DNA of 64,000 nt from Reticulitermes speratus (Eukaryota; Arthropoda; Insecta; Blattodea; Rhinotermitidae): positions 9,339,781-9,403,780 of the forward strand of contig JAJKFL010000042.1 in assembly GCA_021186555.1 (NCBI GenBank). Direction: 5' to 3'. This document shows positions 55,140 to 64,000 of this stretch, in pieces. The position numbers and the translations under genes are program-made. The notes below the pieces were generated by a model that saw only the letters and a program-made list of their open reading frames with translations, was not told the origin of the DNA and made no database searches. Each line of letters begins with the position of its first letter. Position 1 is the stretch's first letter.

Positions 55140-55375
55140 GAGAAGGCCCAATCGGGACAATTAGTAGTCTCCGGGCTCGAACGCAGGGCGAAAAAAAAAT
55201 TTATTTCTAAAAATGCCCAGATTGGCTCTAGGGCTCATCTGTTCGTATTCTCAACGGGTACTGTAAGATCCGCGTGACGGTCACCACTCACCCCATGTAG
55301 TGACGAAATTAAGAATTCGTGGATGTGTATCTCCACTCCCCCGCTTGCTATCATGGTGCGGTTTAACTAAGCATA
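55140..55375 (+). mobile_element. SINE family C, diverged copy
   Basis: 'tccgggctcgaacgcaggg' (B box), 'gcccagattggctctaggg', 'gtggatgtgtatctccac'. Confidence 0.5.
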
Positions 55376-55829
55376 CAAATAACTCTTTTTTGCCCTTGCT
55401 TTCCCCAAAAAAGTATTAAAGTCATACGAAACGTGACGAAAACAGCCCGTTTGAAGCCCCAGGACTCCTGAGATTTAGAAGTGTGCAACATTCGGCAGAA
55501 ATAAGACTCGCTTTTGCGCTACTGGAATCCAGAAAGTCCCCAATAAGTGTATTTAATTCGTCAGCTGTTTTAGACTGCAGTGCAGTCCTTACAGTGGCGT
55601 TAGACTGCTATCCAGCCGTTCCCACATTCCTTCTCTCGATTTCTGTGGAGTATCTGACGGTTTGACATCCGTTGTCAGCGTGCTGTTTGCCAAATCAATC
55701 TCACTTTCATTGCTCCATGTCGCTGTAAGGTTTTAACCTGGATGTGTCATAGCTCAGTCGCCAGCTTCTCACGATGGAGACTCAGGTTTAACCTCAGGGC
55801 AGTTCATAGAGAACAAAGCGGCAATTAAA
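55376..55829. other. intron, nothing recognised
   Basis: A tRNA-like patch near 55745-55800 (catagctcagtcgccagc) may be a SINE B head, much decayed. Confidence 0.35.
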
Positions 55830-55955
55830 ACAGGCGGGCTCTTGTGAATGCGGAAATGAACCTTCGGGTTCCATAAAATGCGGGGAATTTCTTGACTAGC
55901 TGAAGATGTGTTAGATTCTCATGAAGAACTCTGCTCCATGTAGTTAGTTAGATAA
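55830..55955 (+). mobile_element. LINE family E 3' end
   Basis: 'ggcgggctcttgtgaatgcg', 'ggttccataaaatgcgggg', 'tgctccatgtagttagtta'. Confidence 0.7.
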
Positions 55956-56573
55956 TTAACCTCAAGTCCAATTCGACATCATCCATCCACCTTAATCTAG
56001 ATCTTCCTTTTTTTGATCCCTCGTCCTGGTTTGACTTCCAATAACGTGTTGACTGTCTTTCTACTATACATTCTTACACCAAGCCCAGCCATTACAATCT
56101 ACATACTTTAACTACAGTTAAAATATCTGGAGATTTAACTTTATTATAAATTTCTTGATTCATTCTTATTCTCCAGTAACCATTTCATATGTTGGACCAT
56201 ATATTTTTCTCAAAATTTTCCTTTCCCCAGTGCGGGCATTACTGGCTGCAATTCAACGAGACACGGTGTCACCTCAACACGTGAGCACAAACAGTTTGTA
56301 ACTTCAACGTCACACAAGTATCTGTTGCTACTTTACCCACACCTTCCTTAAGATTCAGATGACAGACCGTAACAAAGCGTAGCGTCCTCTTATTACGTTT
56401 AACATATGTATTGTGTGTAAAGTGTACATAACTTAGCAGTTGTATTCTTGACTTCACAATGTTGAAAGTTCTACACCCACATCTGTCGTTATCCTGATTT
56501 CTGAAAGGTGCATACAGAAATAGCTCTCTCTAAATACACACACGCGCACAATCTCCGCGTACAGTCTAATTAA
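55956..56573. other. intron, nothing recognised
   Basis: 'caagtccaattcgacatcatcc' pieces could be LINE-derived, but too short to assign. Confidence 0.35.
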
Positions 56574-56587
56574 CTAATTAAATAATT

Positions 56588-56852
56588 TTTTTTAGTCGTC
56601 CTCTCCTACCTACTCCGGTTTCCCGTTTCAGTGTCGAGGTTGGAAGTTCTTTTGATCACACTTAGAGACACACCACACTCGGTAGGACTCCACTGGACGA
56701 GGGATCAGCTCGTCGCAGAGACCTCTACCTGACAACAACACACAACACTCACAAGATACAAACATCCATGCCCCCGGTGGGATTCGAACCCACGATCCTA
56801 GCAAGCGAGCGGCCGAAGACCCACGCCTTAGACCGCACGGCCACTGGATCGG
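56588..56852 (-). mobile_element. SINE family A with 14-bp duplication
   Basis: ctaattaaataatt occurs at 56574-56587 and 56853-56866. Head gggattcgaacccacgat (56780-56797); poly-T at the left. Confidence 0.9.
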
Positions 56853-56869
56853 CTAATTAAATAATTAAC

Positions 56870-57065
56870 TAGCTCATTCCATTTAGCAGAGTCCTTCCTG
56901 AGAAGCTAACAGTTCCTCAGCTTGTCAAGAAATTCCCCACATTGTATGGCACCCGACCTTACAATTACCCTGTTCACAAAAGCCCGCCACTTGTCCCTAT
57001 CCTGAGCCACATCAATCCAGTCCACACCTCCTCATTCTACTTCTTAACAGCTTATAATCTCGCAT
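56870..57065 (-). mobile_element. LINE family E 3' end
   Basis: 'agctaacagttcctcagc', 'cacaaaagcccgccacttg', 'gagccacatcaatccagtcc'. It may belong with the remnant at 57590-57735, separated by the SINE at 57172. Confidence 0.7.
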
Positions 57066-57171
57066 CTCAATAACTTGTGTAGTTAGTACACTGTACGTAA
57101 ACAAGCAACCAACAGATAAAAGAACCTAAGAACCTAGTCTCAAAGAGTTTTAATGTGTAACCTAAATACAG

Positions 57172-57412
57172 GCTGATCCCGGTGGCCGTGCGATCTATGG
57201 CGTAGGTCGGATTGCTGGTATCGCGGGTTCGAATCCCGCTGAGGGCATGGATATTCGTCTTGTGTTTGTTGTGTGTTGTGTACGTAGTAGGCCTCTGCGA
57301 CGGGCTGATCACTCGTTCAGAGGAGTCCTACCGGGTGTTTGTGTCTAATTGTGTGTGATCTAGAAACCTCAACAATGAGGCGGCCTAGGCCCGAGTTGGG
57401 CTGTTTGCACCA
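57172..57412 (+). mobile_element. SINE family A, only plus-strand copy
   Basis: 'gatcccggtggccgtgcgat' (A box), gggttcgaatcccgctgag (57224-57242, B box), 'caatgaggcggcctaggc'. Confidence 0.85.
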
Positions 57413-57589
57413 CAGGAGGAGGAACAGGAGGAGGAGAAGAAGAACTTCTCCACGTACTTAAAGAAGTACCTTGGGTTACCCCAGACAACCAGAGGCCCTA
57501 TTACATTATGACATACTGACATAGGCGCCAGTAAGATGTAAACAGTTTTGTTAGAACTACCGTCTTATGCGATGTGAAGTCGTATTGTC

Positions 57590-57735
57590 ATAGAGAAGAT
57601 TATCAGCGCTTCGCTGCATGCCCCGCCCATCTCATTATACTTCCTTTGATCACACTAATAACACCTGGTGAACAACAAAATTTAAGTTCCTCATTACGCA
57701 ATATTCTCCATGTTACTGTCACTTCCACTCTCAGA
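57590..57735 (-). pseudogene. LINE family E ORF2 C-terminal remnant
   Basis: Minus strand reads TWRILRNEELKFCCSPGVIS then VIKGSIMRWAGHAAKR, matching the tail seen at 6782-6850 (HNEDIHNLYVSPNVIRMIK…MRWEGHVARM). Open over about 45 codons. Confidence 0.7.
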
Positions 57736-57859
57736 TCTCTTTTCGAATAGCATTCTACCATCATGTGACAGATGAAGTTTACACAAAACAACACCACAGT
57801 TTCGTACATTGTTAAAATGTAATACCTTAGACAGGATCACATGGAAACATATGTCTGTA

Positions 57860-58130
57860 TATTAGCATCGTCGGTATACAGATTCGTTAAGGGCTGACGA
57901 GCCGGGGTTCGAATCCCAGCATGGGCAACAGATTGTTCTTATTTCCAAAACGTCCAGACCCACTCTGGGGCCCACCCAGCCTTCTGTACAATGGGTACGA
58001 GGGTTCCTTCGCGAGAGTAAAGCGGCTGGGGCGTAATGCTTACCACTAACCTCCATCTAGTGCCGAGGTTAAGAATGCGTGGATCTATACCTTCGATCCC
58101 CCTGTATACCTTCATGCCTGGACAGAAACA
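57860..58130 (+). mobile_element. SINE family C, good copy
   Basis: 'cgtcggtatacagattcg', B box ggttcgaatcccagcat (57905-57921), 'cgtccagacccactctggg', 'aagcggctggggcgtaatg'. Confidence 0.8.
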
Positions 58131-58489
58131 ACTTCATGTTGTTACACTGTTAAAATTTACGATTCTAGACAGGATCACGTGACAACAAAGGTCTGTCTTT
58201 ACATTTTATATACATGTTTGGGTCCTGTATTGTTGTAACACAGTTTCGTAGCCAGAGTGCAAAGTTCCGGAAACTAAGTAACAGAACTCTGTAAAGAAGA
58301 TAAAATTCTGGGGAGATATTGCAGAAGTCTACAGTAATGAGGCTGATCAAGATATAGGGCCCATATTTCTTCCACAGGAGAACAAGGGTTACCTTATTAC
58401 TGTAACAGAACGTACGCCAACCCCAAACCGCACACAGGCAGCAACGGTAAACAAGCAGCGCGTTTAACCTGTGGTTCGCACGCCCGGGG
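58131..58489. other. intron, nothing recognised
   Basis: Contains a near-repeat of the flank before the SINE C (ctagacaggatcacgtgaca near 58163 against cttagacaggatcacatgga at 57828), so the SINE C may lie in a longer duplication. Confidence 0.4.
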
Positions 58490-58800
58490 CCGGCCCGAGA
58501 CATGAGGGCGCCCCGGGCAGGTTAATAATTTGGCGCCCCGGGCAGGTTCATAATTTGGCGCCCCTAAAAACCTATATTCTTTAAAATTTTCGGCCTAGGA
58601 CAGGGATGGCGAACTGTTTTGAGGACGTGTGTGCAAATTGCGAATAATTTTCGGAGGCAATTCTTTCGTGTGTGGACACCTGAGTTTACTGGCACCACAT
58701 TTCGGATCATTCCAGTGACGTCTTGGCGCCTCTTATAGGTTGGCGTCCCGCGCAGCTGCCCGGCTGGCCCGCCCCTCAGTCCGGCTCTGCGCACACCGAT
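58490..58800. mobile_element. nested hAT-like fragments
   Basis: 'ggggccggcccgagacatg' at the left and 'cagtccggctctg' at the right may be the two ends of one element. A second terminus (cagggatggcgaactg) lies inside at 58611. A 29-bp stretch with 'ggcgccccgggcaggtt' is tandemly doubled at 58508-58565. Confidence 0.45.
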
Positions 58801-58829
58801 ACCTCACCGCGAGCTCATGCGCGATAATC

Positions 58830-59045
58830 ATTGATGAAAGGTGAGGTCCATGTGCAAGCCTAGAAGCTTCACGTTCCAGCCGCTTTACCCACGGGGGAAA
58901 CGTTCCTGGAACCCATTGGATAGGTAGCTGCGAGCGATCCAGGGCCACTCTGGATCCTTTTATAGAAGAAAACAAATCTCTTGCCCCTGCCGGGAATCGA
59001 ACTGCGATATTCCTCGGCTGTACAGCCTGCAGTCTAGTCACTATC
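58830..59045 (-). mobile_element. SINE family C copy
   Basis: 'gttccagccgctttaccc', 'ggaacccattggataggtag', head gggaatcgaactgcgat (58991-59007). Confidence 0.7.
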
Positions 59046-59049
59046 CTCA

Positions 59050-60175
59050 ATAAGCAATCCCGATGTACACATATAATACATACATACATACATACACAAG
59101 TTTACATTTATTTATTTACTTCTGTTTTCTGTAACGGCACTGCCAGTAGATTCCAATATACAGCAAAGAATGACTGAAAGACGAATGAATAAGAATTATA
59201 CAGGGTGTGCAAGGAATCGTTCGTCATATAATTTCAGGTACTATCGCAACACTTACTGCAGAAAGTGAGGAAAGCCACAAAACCGTTTTATGATTCCTCT
59301 TAAATAAAAGACTAGTCTTTAAAGTAAACCTTAAAATATGGTGCTTAAATTAAGCAAGTCACTGCTCATTTTTCTCTTAATACAAAGAATCGATCACAAA
59401 ATAAGTTTACATGGCGCATAATTTCGTGACTAAAGAACCTACACTGACTGTGATTACATCAGGGGAATTTTTAGCCTAGCTACAGGCTACATGTGCTACA
59501 CATTGCGCATCACGTGACGCCTTGTCGGAAGCACTCGACTTTGACTTTCGCTTAACAGACGACGTAAAATGATCCACGACATATGGTGAGCGAAGACGAT
59601 CCTACCAGCACCCCAACACAACGTAAGTCGCTTTCCTTCCATGAGAGGTACAATGATGAATGGCGAAGTAGAAAAACAGCAGAGGGATAAGAAATGGGGT
59701 AACAAGAAATATTTGTGGGGACAAACAAATATAAAGCTGCTGTAACGAAAGCTTAAATTGAAGAAAGTATATTCTATCAACAACAGATGCGTTTAAAGTC
59801 AGGAACAACAAATTTAACTTACAAAGACAGCTTAACTTTAAGAAAGTATACCCAGTACCGCTAATTGATGTGTTTAACCTTTCAAAGACCTGCGTTTATA
59901 TACGCGAACACATGTAGGAAAACACCCCTAGAAGTTAATTTTATATACTTAGGCAACAAGGAAATTTACAGCATTTTTAAGACACACTGCATAATCTCTG
60001 TTTTATTTACCACAAAATGCCGTTCATTTAATAATTTTATCTTTTCCTGTTCAAACAATACGATTCTTCACAAACCATGCGTTAAAATGTAAATACGCAG
60101 CTCAGTACAGTACATTAAGTGCAGCAGAAATAACTGATAATTTTGGACACTATCCATCTCTTCGCTAAATAAAAA
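59050..60175. other. intron; (CATA)n at 59070-59094
   Basis: 'cagggtgtgcaaggaatcg' at 59202 may be a Tc1/mariner-type end. Overlapping AT-rich frames at 59496-59811 show no motif. Confidence 0.4.
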
Positions 60176-60222
60176 CACAAGACGTTTCGGAGAATGATCT
60201 GTCGCCGTCTTCAGTTGGAAAG
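60176..60222 (-). ncRNA. hammerhead-like motif, weak
   Basis: On the minus strand CTGAAGA, GGCGAC…TCTCC, GAAACGTC. Core kept, stem II poor. Confidence 0.35.
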
Positions 60223-60807
60223 GGGAGAGGAGACACCCGCCCTGACGGACTCTTCAGACTAAAGACGACTTCATCGCTGGATCACAGTGTCGGCCGTCTT
60301 TAAGGGCAGCAAGACCTCGTGGCCCTCCAATAAATTCTAGTCATTTTATTCACCATTACATTACGATACTATAATAGTTAACTGAAAATGTTCCCTTATG
60401 ATTTAAACTGCATTTGTACGTCTGCTTCTACAGTCACATGCCGGCCCAGAAGTTACAACGTGACATGTGGCGCACGGCAAAGAAGAACTGCGACAGTGCA
60501 CGAATTAGGCCTCGGCACCGGTGCAGGTACCTTGCACCCGGCAGTGTTGTCAATTGCAAGACAGTCAATCAACTCAATACCCGACTTCATCCAATAAGTC
60601 ACTGATCCGTTCTGAAGAACCAAAAACGTTTTCTACACGACAAACTAACGTTTACACTCTTGCATTTTAGTGCCGCCCCGAGTAACACCCTATAACGGCC
60701 AGTGCTGGATCACCTGAAGAGGGAGACAGATCAATTCTACAAAACGCTGCAGGATTTTATTGCCAGAGAAAAACATCTATCAGTCCTTACAATACACCAA
60801 TGATAAT
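60223..60807. other. intron, nothing recognised
   Basis: No repeat named. Confidence 0.4.
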
Positions 60808-61078
60808 CACCAAGCCGGAAGGTCGCGGGTTCGATTCCCGATGTTGCCATTGGAATTTTTCATTGACATAATCCTTTCGGTCGCACTATGGCCCTGGGGA
60901 CGACTCAGTCTCTAACAGAAATGAGTACCAGGAGTATTTCCTGGGGGTAAAGGCGGCCGGTGCGTAGGGCTGACCTTACCACCTTTATGTGCGTATTGTC
61001 TAGAAATCTGGGAGCCTCAACCTCCTGGAACCCTAAGGGCCTGTCCAGGCCTGTAATGAGATTGTTTTACCTTCAGAT
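60808..61078 (+). mobile_element. SINE family D, head-shortened copy
   Basis: 'gtcgcgggttcgattcccg' onward, 'cctctcaacagaaatgag'-type middle, ends 'gcctgtaatgagattg'. Confidence 0.8.
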
Positions 61079-61215
61079 GCCTTAAGTTTAGGAAAGTACA
61101 CGCTGTATCACAAAGTTGCGTGTTTAAATGTCCGCAACTCCTGACTGTCCTTGTCGTCATAACAGGTAAATGAATCCTTAGGATTTAAATGTGTACTTAT
61201 TTGATATAACATGCC

Positions 61216-61476
61216 TATTTTTTCCCCCACGGAGCTACAGCCCTTAGTGGGCTAGGGCCTCATTATCGAAGCTTCACGATCACACTCAGACACACCACAC
61301 TCGGTAGGATTCCTCTGGACGAGTGATCAGCCCGTCGCAGAGACCTCTACCTGACAACACACAACACTCACAAGAGACAGACATACATGCCCCCGGTACG
61401 ATTCGAACCCGCAATCCCAGCAAGCGAACGGCCGCAGACCCACGCCTTAGACCGCACGGCCACTGCGATCGGCCAC
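61216..61476 (-). mobile_element. SINE family A with duplication
   Basis: aacatgcc at 61208-61215 and 61477-61484. 'gtacgattcgaacccgcaat' is the B box. Confidence 0.85.
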
Positions 61477-61484
61477 AACATGCC

Positions 61485-62209
61485 AATATGTTGCCTATAC
61501 ATTTTTATACATAGTGTCCTGCAGTTTGCATCTGTGAACTCAGCATGCGATCAGTTGATCTACATTGAGACAAAAATGTACCTTTATAAAATTTTGACAG
61601 GCGCGTAATTTTCGCCGGAATCGTTATTACAGACAACACGTACCGCCAACAGTATACATCACGTCAAATCTCAGTGTTCATCAAGGAATTGTGGGGCCGA
61701 TTCCACAGGTGTGAACACCCAGACACTGTAATCTTTGAAATCATGACGGCCTAATGACTAACATCGCTAAAACTTACACCTACCATGAAGCCTTTTATCG
61801 ACGCGTAATCTTTGCGCAGGAGTGGATAATATCGTGCCCCCCTAACCCGCCAGTCCAAATCATACAGTACGATGTGGACTAGCAGGTGAGGGGGGAATCA
61901 CCAATCGCCACGCCCGCTCAGAGCTCATAAGTCGATGAATAACGTATATTACTGAGCAATGGATGGGACGGTAGCTTCGGTCATTATCTAAAGCGGTGTG
62001 GGCTGCATGAATTTCTGATCGCTCTCTCTTTGCCAACACCCGCCTTCAGTACTCGGCGAGACTACACACATAACACAGCAACTGCGTACATGCGTGTGTT
62101 TATGCTAGGGAGTGCGGGAACTGGTTCTTACAGCGTTCAACGGCGCTGTTTGTAAGTACGTGTGTTGTACAGTGTCGAATGATCGGGAAGGTGACAATGA
62201 ATGGCGAAT
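61485..62209. other. intron, nothing recognised
   Basis: No family named. Confidence 0.4.
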
Positions 62210-62890
62210 ATGTTGGATATCACCTTAAAAGAAACGATAATGTTCTATCAAGAAGTGTCCCAGCTTTCGATTTGACACACTGAAGAAAACCACGATAAAC
62301 CCGAATGGCACAACATCTACTCTGTTTCGCTTTAGAACCTGGTAACTGTAAGTCTGAAAGGAGCAACACAGGCAATGTACGTATAAACGTAACATTGAGG
62401 CGCGTTCGCGTAACCATTGTTGCCGTGGAAAAGCAATAAGTATTACATATTCTGAGCGAGTGTTAAGTCTTGGTTGTCCAGCACGCAAAGCGCATGCGCC
62501 GTACTATATTGTCATCTGTGGCCTGTCTGTCTCTACCAATTTTTCCACGTTATCTCATAAACGGCAGGATTTTTGGAAAAAAAGTTACTGAACATAAAAT
62601 GTGTGTTTTGATTTTCTCTACAACTTTTGTCTGAAACATTTCTCATTTTAAGAAGAATTGGGCGAGATATTATCACGAATGTACGTCGGTCTTCATGTAA
62701 AGTGCACGTTATTCTTGTCAAATATTCCTCAAACTTGGACTTTCTCGACAGATTATCGAAAAATACTCAACTGCCAAATTTCACGAAAATCCGTCCAGTG
62801 GGAGCTAAGTTGTTTCATGAGGCCGGACGGACGGACATACAGGAGAACATGACGAAGCTAATAGTCGCTTTTCCCAATTCTGCAAACGCG
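62210..62890 (+). repeat. dispersed repeat family G, copy 3
   Basis: Same order as 47925-48500, with an extra 5' part 62210-62380. Ends 43 bp from the exon at 62933. Confidence 0.75.
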
Positions 62891-62932
62891 TCTAACAAAG
62901 CAAGGCACACATTAACACATGCCGCCACTGAC

Positions 62933-63174
62933 CTCACATCCTCGCTGGCCGGCAGCCATTGGGCCCGCTCTTCGAGTCTTGTCAGAATATCATTTCCTTC
63001 ACGGCGAAGACGCTGAAGATCGGGGTCAATGAGGGCTCGTGTAAGCGTTCGGTGCTGGTGGTGGAGCTGACGCCGCGTCACCTGGCTCTGCCCGTCTGTG
63101 GCCCTCAGCTCTGACATGACGGCCACTAAACGCCGACCACACACATGGCACTGCGCAAGGATCGTCTCCACTTC
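62933..63174 (-). CDS. first visible exon of a puratrophin/PLEKHG4-like RhoGEF gene
   Basis: 242 nt: 80 codons plus two bases. Acceptor CGTTTACCAG before 63174; donor GTGAG|GTCAGT after 62933. Peptide begins EVETILAQCHVCGRRLVAVM, contains TRALIDPDLQRLRREGNDIL and ends WLPASEDV(R). The arrangement 'L-D-P-x-L-x-x-L-x-x-E-G-x-x-I-L-x-x-L' is what I know from the spectrin-like region after the CRAL-TRIO domain in puratrophin-like RhoGEFs, where it links lipid binding to the DH-PH catalytic part. No start codon is claimed: a GTG at 63171 is internal to the exon. High GC and CpG against the intron. The rest of the protein lies outside the window on both sides. Confidence 0.8.
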
Positions 63175-63260
63175 CTGGTAAACGTAAGCACATCACAGTA
63201 ACGTCTTAATGTCACATCTGGAATTCCCACTGATGATCTATACGAACCATTAAATGTGGA

Positions 63261-63559
63261 CCTTTTCTTTTATTGTGGTGATGGGCCCCGCAGCAGAAGC
63301 TACGGACGCACCGCAGCCTTAAGGCTTCTTGTGCAACCCTGTGATGAAGATAAAGGATGATCAGTTTTTTTTTTCATTTTTTCCAAGTAATGGAGCACCG
63401 ATGGAATGAAATTGACAGGGGAATACCGAAGTACTCGGGGGAAAAACCTGTCCCAGTGCCACTTTGTCCACCACAAATACCATATGGACTGAGCCGGGAT
63501 CGAACCCGGGCCTCCGCGGTGGGAGGCCGGCGACTAACCGCCTGAGCCATGGCACGGCC
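63261..63559 (-). mobile_element. SINE family B, best full copy, with 10-bp duplication
   Basis: taaatgtgga at 63251-63260 and 63560-63569. Head 'ggccgtgccatggctcagg' (A box) and gcccgggttcgatcccgg (B box), read on the minus strand. It lies in gene sense, 86 bp before the acceptor of the exon at 63174. Confidence 0.9.
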
Positions 63560-63569
63560 TAAATGTGGA

Positions 63570-63894
63570 TTTAAATTACATCTTTATTGCCTTTTGACAA
63601 ACAATAAGTACCAGTGAGAATATTCGAAATGTTGTACTCCATAATGCATGTGACGTAATTTTTGCATTTTTTTTAAATCGTCCAAGACATAGACAGCAAG
63701 ATAACGAAATGGACATTGGCTGTAAAAGGAGTACATACGGACAATAGTGTTTACTGTGCATGTGACTAAATCACTCAACCACAAACTGCTATATTTGATC
63801 AAGATGTAACTGAAACGAAAGTACATCTGTTGTTTATCATAGACTGATGTTAAGTACTTTTACAAAGCTTGTCCGTAACGACTGCAGCAGGACC
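63570..63894. other. upstream intron, nothing recognised
   Basis: AT-rich; overlapping minus-strand frames without motif. Confidence 0.4.
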
Positions 63895-64000
63895 AGTTAC
63901 AGTGACCAGGCTACAGGCCGAACGATAGAGGAATCGTGGTTCGTTTCCCGGAAGGATAAGATTTATTTCTTCTCCAAAGCGTCAAGCCCGGCTATAAGTC
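63895..64000 (+). mobile_element. SINE family C, cut by the window edge
   Basis: 'agtgaccaggctacaggcc', 'atcgtggttcgtttcccgg' (mutated B box), 'gtcaagcccggctataag'. Confidence 0.6.

Noticed and set aside
63171-63174. GTG as translation start for the frame at 62933-63171
   Set aside because: It is codon 2 of an internal exon preceded by a splice acceptor; the frame continues upstream only through splicing.
1-64000. LTR retroelements, endogenous viral copies or Polinton-type elements
   Set aside because: I looked for long terminal repeats, protease, integrase, capsid or type-B polymerase remnants and recognised none.

Overview
This is AT-rich animal nuclear DNA crowded with interspersed repeats, most likely from a large-genome insect. 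A cockroach or termite (Blattodea) is my guess, from the tRNA-headed SINEs and the LINE tails ending in a RMRWAGHVARM-type peptide; the species is inference, not something the sequence proves.

The only host gene I can support is on the minus strand and runs the whole length of the window. Three exons fit by splice sites, frame and protein continuity: 63174-62933, 54974-54836 and 473-351. Joined, they give 168 residues of helical, spectrin-repeat-like protein. It most resembles the region between the CRAL-TRIO and DH domains of the puratrophin-1/PLEKHG4/Dbl-type Rho guanine-nucleotide exchange factors. The introns between them are about 8.0 kb and 54.4 kb, so almost everything else is intron filled with mobile-element debris.

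That debris is: (1) at least five SINE families with tRNA-like heads, here called A, B, C, D and F, many with clear target-site duplications; (2) LINE 3' ends from several lineages, plus one Jockey-like LINE with a 389-codon open reverse-transcriptase frame (46055-47371); (3) short DNA transposons: hAT MITEs at 11239 and 23608 with 8-bp duplications, a pogo-like element at 8833, mariner remnants at 21621 and 30705, and a PIF/Harbinger-like element at 54018 carrying a MADF-like fragment; (4) fold-back elements whose arms carry hammerhead-ribozyme-like cores (7.5, 17.6, 29.3, 33.7 and 53.1 kb, plus half-copies and weak forms); (5) long minisatellites at 7.85, 34.0, 36.3, 48.5 and 51.5 kb. At least four of these arrays grew from a recognisable piece of a mobile element. 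I saw no LTR element, Polinton, CRISPR array, rRNA or genuine tRNA gene.

Best leads: the hammerhead-like fold-backs; the array made from the last 13 codons of a LINE; the array made from a SINE head with about 27 pol III A-box-like motifs; and the MADF-carrying Harbinger MITE 270 bp from exon 2. Repeat boundaries are by eye and may be off by 10-30 bases.
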